Of a DNA stretch of 5,430 bases, positions 1 through 5,430 are shown piece by piece; the stretch's first letter is position 1, and the number at the start of each line of letters is the position of its first letter. The stretch covers positions 1 to 5,430 of the forward strand of contig CAKPRX010000115.1 in the NCBI GenBank assembly GCA_934183135.1, written 5' to 3'. The position numbers and the translations under genes were made by a program. Under the pieces are notes generated by a model that was not told the origin of the DNA, did no database searches, and saw only the letters and a list, made by a program, of their open reading frames with translations. The stretch is from an uncultured Prevotella sp. GTDB taxonomy: Bacteria; Bacteroidota; Bacteroidia; Bacteroidales; Bacteroidaceae.

Positions 1-1
1 C

Positions 2-628
2 GACAACCTGCGCCAGCTGCTCCAGCTGCGCGACGCTTTCCCCTATCCCTACATGGTGGATATGCTCCGGCGGCTTACCGACCTGCCCGCCTTTACCCGT
101 ATCAGCCAGCCGGCGGCCAACCGCACCGACGGGCTCCGCACGGCCGACACCAATGTCTATGCCGCCCATCCCCAGGACGGCCCCGCCACCTTTTCTAAGT
201 ACGACGGCCGCGGCCCGCTGGTGGTGCGCGTCTTCAGTTTCTCTTACCGCCGTGGCATCCCCGAGGACGAGAGCGGCAATGGTGGCGGCTATGTCTTCGA
301 CTGTCGCAGCACCCACAACCCCGGTCGCTATGAGCCTTATAAGAAACTCACCGGGCTTGACGAGCCCGTCATCCGTTTCCTTGAGGACGACGGCGAGATA
401 CTTACCTTCCTGGACAGCGTCTACCGTCTGGCCGACGCCCACGTGCAGCGCTACCTGCAGCGCGGCTTTACCGACCTCATGTTCTCCTTCGGATGTACGG
501 GCGGTCAGCACCGCAGCGTGTACAGCGCCCAGCACCTGGCCGAGCACCTGCACGACAAGTTTGGCATCGAGGTGCGCATCTGTCACCGCGAGCAGGGCAT
601 CACCCAGACCCTGCCCCGCCGCCAGTAG
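2..628 (+). CDS. RapZ C-terminal domain protein, probably fused to an APH-type sugar kinase (5' partial)
   Basis: The frame is open from the first complete codon at position 2 to the TAG at 626-628, so the true start lies upstream; an internal ATG at 53 is unlikely to be the start. 208 residues are visible. Residues 1-35 (with FPYPYMVDMLRR and LPAF) resemble the last helices of APH/choline-kinase-fold phosphotransferases. Residues about 74-198 form a full RapZ C-terminal domain: FDCRSTHNP (99-107), TGLDEPVIRFL (117-127) and the hallmark GCTGGQHRSV (164-173), closely matching E. coli RapZ. In E. coli that domain binds glucosamine-6-phosphate. The Walker-A ATPase half of canonical RapZ is not in the visible part, and the preceding sequence looks like kinase instead. 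In Bacteroidetes such fusions are usually annotated as phosphotransferases. The likely role is phosphorylation of a cell-wall amino sugar, controlled by the sensor domain; the kinase half is inferred because it is outside the window. A terminator follows 17 bp after the stop. Confidence 0.85.
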   Translation, partial: DNLRQLLQLRDAFPYPYMVDMLRRLTDLPAFTRISQPAANRTDGLRTADTNVYAAHPQDGPATFSKYDGRGPLVVRVFSFSYRRGIPEDESGNGGGYVFDCRSTHNPGRYEPYKKLTGLDEPVIRFLEDDGEILTFLDSVYRLADAHVQRYLQRGFTDLMFSFGCTGGQHRSVYSAQHLAEHLHDKFGIEVRICHREQGITQTLPRRQ

Positions 629-645
629 CGCTTCTGGTAACGTCA

Positions 646-680
646 AAAAGCCCATCTGGAACTGTTCCAGATGGGCTTTT
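646..680. terminator. Bidirectional Rho-independent terminator
   Basis: This is a perfect 16-bp inverted repeat: AAAAGCCCATCTGGAA (646-661), a 3-nt loop CTG (662-664), and the exact reverse complement (665-680). The arm ends give a T-run at 677-680 on the plus strand and, from the A-run at 645-649, a T-run on the minus strand. It sits 17 bp after the stop of the upstream plus-strand gene and 25 bp after the stop of the convergent minus-strand gene, so it can end both transcripts. Confidence 0.9.
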
Positions 681-705
681 GCCGTATATAGGGGCTGTCG
701 GTGGC

Positions 706-2814
706 TTACCTTACCACCACCTTGCGTCCCTGGTGTATGTAGATGCCGCGCGAGGGGCGCTCTACCCGGCGGCCCTGCAGGTCGTAGTAGTACGGGTCGG
801 CCTTGTCGGTGGCCTTTATCTCGTCTATGCCCGTGGGGTCGCTGTAGCTGTGGCGGCTGTAGTAGTAGCGGCGTGTCTCTGTGTAGCGCTCGTTCTGCTC
901 GTAGCGCTGCGCGAGATAGTTGCTGCCGTCGTCCAGATAGCTGTACTCGAAGTAGCCGGTAGTGTTGCGGTCCAGGTTGTTCCACTCGTGCTTGACGAGC
1001 CGCTCCTCGCCGTCGAACGAGAACACCTCGGTGCGCACCTTCTCCAGGTCAGAGTTGTAGCGGTCGCGCTTTACCTGGTTGCCGTCCTGGTAGGTACGAT
1101 GCGTGTAGGCAGGGGCGTGTTGCAGTATCCACTTATTGCTGCTTGAATCCCATGAATAGATGTAGGGTATTTCCTCAGTGTCGTTGTAGGAGTCCTGGAC
1201 ACCCTCCAAGGGCATGCGGGGGTCGGTATAGTTAAGGTCGGGGTCCTGGGGCACGCTGGCCGTGTTAACAGGTCGCTCCTCATAGCGCCCGTACACTATC
1301 CGGCCCTCTTCTACCTCATAGTATCCGTTTCGCTTCCATGTACCGTCGTTCTCCTCTATCTCGTGATAGCCATCGCTCATGTCCTCGCCTATGCGCTGCT
1401 GGCGGGCCATGTGGCGCAGAGGCGCGTGGCGGCGGGCCCGCTTGCCGCTTGCGTAGGTCAGCTCCCAGGGGCCGTTCTCGCTCTTGCCCTCATACTCATT
1501 GATGCCAGTCCACACGTCACGGCTGTTGTACACATACTCGTCCTTAGAGTACGAGTCCTCATCGGGACAGGCATCTATCTGGTAAGCCAGGTGCCCGTCG
1601 GCACGGTAGCCGAAGAGATAGTAGCCACGCTCTATATCGGGCTCGCTGCTGCTCCCGCCGTCCTCAGGATAGGTAACCTCGGTATAGGTAACCTTCTTCA
1701 GACGGCCGTTGGCGTCGTATTCGGCCACCTGGTCCTCGTAGCCATACATGCTCTGCGAGTGGTAAGTGGCCGCATGGCCGTACATACAGGCCGACTGCTC
1801 AGGGTACAGGCCGCCAACATCGCCTATTACATCGTAGAGCGACAGCTGGGCAGCGTAGTCGTCGGCGTAGGTGTAGCTGTCGCAGTAGGTGGTGCCACCG
1901 GGATAGGACGAGTGCTTCACCTTGTCCACGTGCTTGACCAGGCGGTTCAGATGGTCCCACTCCCAGGTGTCGCGCACCTCGTTGCCCACCTTGTACTCAA
2001 CAGGGCGGGTGCCGTCGGCGTTGAGGGTGTACTGCTTGGTCATAGTCAGTTCCCACTGGTTGTCTATGTCGCTCAGCTTGTAGTTGCCAGACTGGGCGTA
2101 GTACTCCTTGCGTGTCAGCACTCCGTTAACAGTCTCGTCAACTATCTTCCAGCCATCCGTAACAGTTAGTTCTTCGTTGCCATAGCTGTGAGCCTTGACA
2201 TCGTAGGTGCAGTAGGCACTGTAGTAGCGGTTGTATTCATAGAGATTCTCATCGGGCAGTTTGCCACAGTAGTGTCTTTCGCGGTAATCGCAGGCATACG
2301 CTTTCTGCTGATCCTCGTCATACATGTATTCTATCTCTACACACAGGTTGCCATAGCTGTCATAGCCCAGGGCGTAGCTCAGATAGGTGCCCTTGCCGTT
2401 GGGGGTGGTGCTGTAGGAGCGCTCCCAGGTATAGCCACCCTCTTTTTCCAGCGTTACCCGGTCGTCTATCTTGCCGCGCTGCCCATTGGCCTGGAGCTGG
2501 TAGCGTACGCGCTCGGTACACTGTCCGCTGGCGTCGAAGGTGTACGTCTGCTCGTACGACTGGTCGGTGTCCAGTTCCCAGCCGTCGCCCGGGTTGTTGT
2601 ACACCTTCATCGAGGTGATGTAGCCATACTCGTTGTACTGGTACTCACGCCGATAGCGGTCGCTCTCCACGCGGTCCAGCAGGTTCAGTGCCTCTGTGCT
2701 CTTTACCGCCTTGATGGCGCGTATGGAGCCAGACTTCTTGGGTTGGGCCGCATAAGCCCCCGTGCCCACGGTCAGCGCTAAGGCCAATAGGGCAGCCTTG
2801 TAGAAATGTGTCAT
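706..2814 (-). CDS. Tyrosine-rich secreted protein with YD/RHS-like repeats and a T9SS-like C-terminal tail
   Basis: 702 residues, start ATG at 2812-2814, stop TAA at 706-708. The frame stays open to 2955, but this ATG is preferred because it begins a clear signal peptide: N-terminal Lys6, hydrophobic AALLALALTVG, and an AYA|A signal peptidase I site near residues 22-23, with no lipobox cysteine. It also lies about 40 bp after a promoter. The mature chain is about 12% Tyr and rich in Asp/Glu. It holds many degenerate hairpin units of the type YDxxGxLxxxxY, for example around residues 92-105 (FDASGQC), 151-163 (YDSYGNL), 286-295 (WDHLNRL), 366-377 (YDANGRL) and 401-411 (YRADGHL), plus recurring W-E-L starts near 79, 254 and 450. 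The end (about 663-702) carries GIDEI, YYDLQGRRV, RGIYI and GRKVVVR, resembling the last strands of type IX secretion C-terminal domains. It is probably exported and cell-surface associated. The function is unknown; no enzyme motif was recognised. Expression appears monocistronic. Confidence 0.88.
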   Translation of the reverse strand: MTHFYKAALLALALTVGTGAYAAQPKKSGSIRAIKAVKSTEALNLLDRVESDRYRREYQYNEYGYITSMKVYNNPGDGWELDTDQSYEQTYTFDASGQCTERVRYQLQANGQRGKIDDRVTLEKEGGYTWERSYSTTPNGKGTYLSYALGYDSYGNLCVEIEYMYDEDQQKAYACDYRERHYCGKLPDENLYEYNRYYSAYCTYDVKAHSYGNEELTVTDGWKIVDETVNGVLTRKEYYAQSGNYKLSDIDNQWELTMTKQYTLNADGTRPVEYKVGNEVRDTWEWDHLNRLVKHVDKVKHSSYPGGTTYCDSYTYADDYAAQLSLYDVIGDVGGLYPEQSACMYGHAATYHSQSMYGYEDQVAEYDANGRLKKVTYTEVTYPEDGGSSSEPDIERGYYLFGYRADGHLAYQIDACPDEDSYSKDEYVYNSRDVWTGINEYEGKSENGPWELTYASGKRARRHAPLRHMARQQRIGEDMSDGYHEIEENDGTWKRNGYYEVEEGRIVYGRYEERPVNTASVPQDPDLNYTDPRMPLEGVQDSYNDTEEIPYIYSWDSSSNKWILQHAPAYTHRTYQDGNQVKRDRYNSDLEKVRTEVFSFDGEERLVKHEWNNLDRNTTGYFEYSYLDDGSNYLAQRYEQNERYTETRRYYYSRHSYSDPTGIDEIKATDKADPYYYDLQGRRVERPSRGIYIHQGRKVVVR

Positions 2815-2855
2815 GTTGCTAAATGGTTGGGTTATTAATGTCTTGTTCACTGTTG

Positions 2856-2863
2856 CAAAGCTA
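2856..2863 (-). promoter_or_regulatory. Bacteroidetes -7 promoter box for the secreted-protein gene
   Basis: Read on the minus strand this is TAGCTTTG, an exact match to the Bacteroidetes -7 consensus TAnnTTTG. It lies about 41 bp upstream of the ATG at 2814, giving a predicted leader of roughly 35 nt. The sequence just upstream is AT-rich (ATAAAAATATTCG), but no clear -33 TTG is present at the usual spacing. The leader (AACCCAACCATTTAGCAAC before the ATG) has no Shine-Dalgarno sequence, as expected for this phylum. Confidence 0.6.
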
Positions 2864-3147
2864 CGAATATTTTTATGGTTGGCATTGCCCATGAGCCCAA
2901 AAAGTACCTGTGGGAATCTGAAAACTATGGATTTCCGTAGGGTGGTGTCTACCATATTCCGTAGTGCCGATGCCGAGTGTCGTGGCCGTCCAGCCCCCTG
3001 TCTGGCACGATGCCGGCAGTGCGCCCCTGGTGGTTCCCGCCATCGTGCTGACGGCTCCGGACAGTCTGGTGCCCATCACCTGGTGGCTATTTGTACTGGT
3101 CACTTATTTTTTTGTCAGTTTCTTTCGTGTTTCCCACCATTTTGCCG

Positions 3148-3155
3148 TAACTTTG
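3148..3155 (+). promoter_or_regulatory. Bacteroidetes -7 promoter box for the nucleotidyltransferase-guaA unit
   Basis: TAACTTTG matches the -7 consensus TAnnTTTG exactly and is followed by CACC and then the ATG at 3160. An AT-rich tract lies upstream (3101-3127), but the -33 element is weak: TTTC near 3123-3126 is the only candidate at about the right spacing. Transcription would start within a few bases of the start codon, implying little or no leader. The same promoter probably also serves guaA, since no TAnnTTTG box appears in the gap before guaA. Confidence 0.65.
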
Positions 3156-3159
3156 CACC

Positions 3160-3894
3160 ATGATGCAAGCTATGATTTTCGCGGCTGGGCTTGGCACGAG
3201 GCTCAAGCCACTGACCGACCACATGCCCAAGGCGCTGGTCAGGGTGGGCGGCGAGCCACTGCTTAAACATGTGGTCGTGCAGATGAAAAACGCGGGCTTC
3301 ACCCATATTGTGGTCAACGTACACCACTTTGCCGACCAGATAGAGGAGTACCTGGCTGCCCAGCAGAACTTCGGCATAGACATACGCATCAGCGATGAGC
3401 GCCGGCAGCTGCTCAATACCGGCGGGGGCATCAAGAAGGCCCGGCCACTCTTTGACTCCACGGAGCCCATCCTTATCCATAATGTAGATATACTGAGCAA
3501 TGTAGACCTGCGCAGTTTCTACGCCCAGGCCCATGGCGACGCCACCCTGCTGGTAAGTGAGCGCCAGACTAAGCGCTACCTGCTCTTCGCCCCCGATGAG
3601 GGCCACCGGCTCATGGGCTGGACCAATGTAGAGACCCACGAGGTGCGCTCGCCCCATACCGGCCTGAACCCCGACAGCTGTGAGCGTTATGCCTTCTCGG
3701 GCATCCACGTGTTCAGTCCCCGTCTTTTCCCCCTGCTTGACCCGTGGCCCGACGAGTTTGGTATCATCGACTTCTACTTAGGTACCTGTGCCGGCCACGA
3801 CATCAATGGCTATGCCTGGCCCGGCCTGCGCCTCATGGACGTGGGCAAACAGGACACCATAGCCCAGGCCGACCACTTCCTTACGACTATATAA
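3160..3894 (+). CDS. MurU-like sugar-1-phosphate nucleotidyltransferase
   Basis: 244 residues, ATG at 3160, TAA at 3892-3894. It belongs to the nucleotidyltransferase family of GT-A-like fold that joins an NTP to a sugar-1-phosphate, releasing pyrophosphate. The signature GLGTRLKPLT..MPKAL (residues 10-26) binds the nucleotide and pyrophosphate; Lys24 is the expected catalytic lysine. TGGGIKKA (87-94) fits base/sugar binding. Asp110 in HNVDI and Asp227 in LMDVG fit the two metal-binding positions. Length is close to Pseudomonas MurU (about 223 residues), with no C-terminal left-handed helix domain, which argues against GlmU or the larger pyrophosphorylases. The likely product is UDP-MurNAc or a related NDP-sugar in the cytoplasm; the nearby kinase/RapZ gene supports cell-wall sugar salvage, but heptose or mannose-type specificity cannot be excluded. 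Start choice is uncertain: ATGs at 3160, 3163 and 3172 all keep the core, and the promoter box is only 4 bp before the first. Confidence 0.85.
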   Translation: MMQAMIFAAGLGTRLKPLTDHMPKALVRVGGEPLLKHVVVQMKNAGFTHIVVNVHHFADQIEEYLAAQQNFGIDIRISDERRQLLNTGGGIKKARPLFDSTEPILIHNVDILSNVDLRSFYAQAHGDATLLVSERQTKRYLLFAPDEGHRLMGWTNVETHEVRSPHTGLNPDSCERYAFSGIHVFSPRLFPLLDPWPDEFGIIDFYLGTCAGHDINGYAWPGLRLMDVGKQDTIAQADHFLTTI

Positions 3895-3898
3895 TACC

Positions 3899-3910
3899 TA
3901 ATTATAATTA
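3899..3910. other. AT-rich palindrome in the 19-bp gap before guaA
   Basis: TAATTATAATTA is a perfect 12-bp palindrome, 3 bp before the guaA ATG and 4 bp after the preceding stop. AT-rich, unstructured sequence before the start codon is how Bacteroidetes genes commonly favour ribosome entry in place of a Shine-Dalgarno sequence, and that is the simplest explanation here. An operator site is possible but unsupported. No promoter box is present in the gap. Confidence 0.35.
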
Positions 3911-3913
3911 ATC

Positions 3914-5430
3914 ATGCAACAGAAGATAGTAATTCTCGATTTCGGGTCGCAGACCACGCAGCTTATCGGCCGCCGTGTACGCGAACTCGACACCTTCTGC
4001 GAAATTCTCCCGTACAACAAGTTCCCCCAGGACGACCCCAGCGTGATAGGCGTCATCCTGAGTGGCTCGCCCTACTCGGTACACGACCCGGAGGCTTTCA
4101 GGATAGACCTCGGTAAGCTGGTGGGCCGTCTGCCCGTGCTGGGAATATGTTACGGGGCGCAGTTTATATCCTACTCGATGGGTGGCCGTGTCGAAAAGGC
4201 CGACAGCCGCGAGTACGGACGTGCCCATCTGCAGACGGTAGACACGTCGAACCCGCTCTTCAGAGGCTTTGAGCCTGGTTCGCAGGTGTGGATGAGCCAT
4301 GGCGACACCATCACCGCCATCCCGGCCGACTGCAAGGCAATCGCCTCGACCGAGGATGTCAAGTATGCAGCCTATGCCAGTACCACCAATCCTGTGTGGG
4401 CCGTGCAGTTCCATCCCGAGGTGTTCCACACCGTACAGGGAACCCAGTTGCTGCGCAACTTCGTGGTAGATATCTGCGGGTCTAAGCAGAACTGGAGCGC
4501 CGCCTCGTTCGTAGACACCACCGTGGCCGAACTGAAACAGCAGTTGGGCTCAGACCGTGTCATCTTAGGTCTCTCGGGCGGTGTAGACTCGTCGGTGGCC
4601 GCCGTGCTGTTACACCGTGCCATCGGCAGTAACCTCACCTGCATCTTCGTAGACCACGGTATGCTGCGCAAGAACGAGTTCCGCGATGTGATGCACGACT
4701 ATGAGTGCCTGGGACTCAACGTGATAGGCGTAGATGCCAGTGCCAAGTTCTTCGCAGACCTGGCGGGCGTTACCGACCCCGAGAAGAAGCGCAAGATAAT
4801 AGGCCGCGACTTCGTAGAGGTGTTCAATGCCGAGGCCAAGAAGATAGAGGGTGCCAAGTGGCTGGCCCAGGGTACCATCTATCCCGACCGTATCGAGAGC
4901 CTCAATATTACCGGCAAGGTTATCAAGAGCCACCACAACGTGGGAGGTCTGCCCAAGGATATGCACCTGCAACTCTGCGAGCCCCTGAAGTGGCTGTTCA
5001 AGGACGAGGTGCGCCGTGTGGGCCGCCAGCTGGGCATGCCCGAGCACCTCATTACCCGTCACCCCTTCCCCGGGCCAGGCCTGGCCGTGCGCATCCTGGG
5101 CGACATAACGCCCGAGAAGGTGCGCATCCTGCAGGATGCCGACGACATCTACATCAAGGGCCTGCGCGAGTACAAGGTAAGGCTCACGGGCGAGGAGGCA
5201 CGTAAGGTGCTGGCCGCCGGTGTGCCTGCCCAGATGACCGACGGCGAGATAGAGGTGTCGCTGTACGACCAGATATGGCAGGCGGGTACCGTGCTGCTCT
5301 CTACGGTGCGCAGCGTGGGTGTCATGGGCGACGAGCGTACCTACGAGCACCCCGTGGCCCTGCGTGCCGTAACCTCGACCGACGCCATGACGGCCGACTG
5401 GGCCCACCTGCCCTACGACTTCATGGCCCG
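3914..5430 (+). CDS. guaA: GMP synthase, glutamine-hydrolysing (3' partial)
   Basis: It converts XMP, glutamine and ATP to GMP, the last step of guanine nucleotide synthesis, in the cytoplasm. From the ATG at 3914 ([17 protein letters not shown]) the frame is open for 505 codons to the window end; by comparison with E. coli GuaA about 30 C-terminal residues are missing. The class I glutamine amidotransferase domain has the nucleophile Cys79 in GICYGAQ and the His167/Glu169 pair in QFHPEVF. The ATP-pyrophosphatase domain has the P-loop SGGVDSS (221-227), followed by [11 protein letters not shown] and the conserved [10 protein letters not shown]. The dimerisation/XMP domain includes [25 protein letters not shown] and [14 protein letters not shown]. 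It carries about 27 extra residues (about 421-449) relative to the E. coli enzyme. It lies 19 bp after the nucleotidyltransferase gene with no promoter of its own visible, so the two are probably co-transcribed. Confidence 0.97.
   Translation, partial: MQQKIVILDFGSQTTQLIGRRVRELDTFCEILPYNKFPQDDPSVIGVILSGSPYSVHDPEAFRIDLGKLVGRLPVLGICYGAQFISYSMGGRVEKADSREYGRAHLQTVDTSNPLFRGFEPGSQVWMSHGDTITAIPADCKAIASTEDVKYAAYASTTNPVWAVQFHPEVFHTVQGTQLLRNFVVDICGSKQNWSAASFVDTTVAELKQQLGSDRVILGLSGGVDSSVAAVLLHRAIGSNLTCIFVDHGMLRKNEFRDVMHDYECLGLNVIGVDASAKFFADLAGVTDPEKKRKIIGRDFVEVFNAEAKKIEGAKWLAQGTIYPDRIESLNITGKVIKSHHNVGGLPKDMHLQLCEPLKWLFKDEVRRVGRQLGMPEHLITRHPFPGPGLAVRILGDITPEKVRILQDADDIYIKGLREYKVRLTGEEARKVLAAGVPAQMTDGEIEVSLYDQIWQAGTVLLSTVRSVGVMGDERTYEHPVALRAVTSTDAMTADWAHLPYDFMA

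Larger units (their letters stand above)
2815..3159. other. Divergent intergenic region with a GC-rich island
   Basis: This 345-bp gap separates two divergently read genes. AT-rich ends carry their promoters (near 2856-2863 and 3148-3155). The middle, about 2961-3090, is roughly 68% GC by hand count and unlike ordinary promoter DNA. In the plus-strand frame through 2964 it is open and about 79% of codons end in G or C, as in the neighbouring genes. The conceptual peptide is mildly hydrophobic and ends in a membrane-like stretch (WWLFVLVTYFFVSFF, about 3078-3122). That frame runs on to 3266, overlapping the next gene by over 100 bp, and its sequence was not recognised, so it is not called as a gene. 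It may be a gene remnant. No tRNA, riboswitch or terminator was recognised here. Confidence 0.5.

Noticed and set aside
153..962. Plus-strand open frame (269 codons) overlapping the RapZ-domain gene
   Set aside because: It is in the wrong frame relative to the conserved RapZ motifs, is Ser/Ala/Pro/Arg-rich low-complexity sequence, and runs through the terminator and into the convergent gene.
1363..2169. Long plus-strand open frame (268 codons) inside the secreted-protein gene, with a Val/Ala/Leu-rich product
   Set aside because: It is the antisense shadow of Tyr/Asp-rich codons (GTA, GTC read back), overlaps a gene with a signal peptide, repeats and C-terminal tail, and has no recognisable motif. 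The same applies to the plus-strand frames at 2188-2781 and 493-1146.
2911..2937. Weak hairpin GGGAATC/GATTTCC in the intergenic region
   Set aside because: It has only about 7 pairs including a G-U, a long loop and no T-run, so it is not convincing as a terminator or regulatory RNA.
2815..2955. 47-residue N-terminal extension of the secreted protein starting at 2955
   Set aside because: It would run through the promoter box at 2856-2863 and bury the clear signal peptide that begins at 2814.
3115..3708. Minus-strand open frame (197 codons) opposite the nucleotidyltransferase gene
   Set aside because: It is antisense to a gene with clear catalytic motifs, has no promoter box and no recognised domain.
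4610..5407. Minus-strand open frame (265 codons) opposite guaA
   Set aside because: It lies wholly antisense to highly conserved GuaA sequence and is His/Leu/Val-rich as expected of a shadow of a GC-rich gene.

Overview
The window (5,430 bp, GC-rich) looks like chromosomal DNA from a Bacteroidales bacterium, most likely Prevotellaceae or a close relative. Three things point there. The promoters carry the Bacteroidetes -7 box TAnnTTTG. No gene start has a Shine-Dalgarno sequence. The long secreted protein ends in the 'YDLQGRRV...RGIYI..GRKVVV+' tail typical of Prevotella surface proteins. No RNA gene, CRISPR array, insertion sequence or phage gene was seen.

Layout. (1) Positions 2-628, plus strand: the 3' part of a gene whose product ends in a complete RapZ C-terminal (GlcN6P-sensing type) domain. 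The residues before it look like the tail of an APH-type sugar kinase, most of which lies upstream of the window. (2) Positions 646-680: a perfect inverted repeat serving as a two-way terminator between convergent genes. (3) Positions 706-2814, minus strand: a 702-residue, tyrosine-rich secreted protein with a signal peptide, many degenerate YD/RHS-like beta-hairpin repeats and a T9SS-like C-terminal tail. (4) Positions 2815-3159: a divergent intergenic region holding a promoter for each flanking gene and an unexplained GC-rich island. (5) Positions 3160-3894, plus strand: a MurU-like sugar-1-phosphate nucleotidyltransferase, possibly read from a leaderless mRNA. (6) Positions 3914-5430, plus strand: guaA (GMP synthase), 19 bp downstream and probably co-transcribed, cut by the window end about 30 codons early.

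How the genes may work together. A sugar kinase plus a MurU-type nucleotidyltransferase is the pair used in the AmgK/MurU route, which turns salvaged cell-wall MurNAc (or GlcNAc) into UDP-sugar without passing through GlcN6P. Here the presumed kinase carries a RapZ-type sensor domain, suggesting feedback by amino-sugar phosphate. The secreted-protein gene lies in opposite orientation between the two halves of this pair. guaA is probably only an operon neighbour. The pathway reading is inference from families and context.
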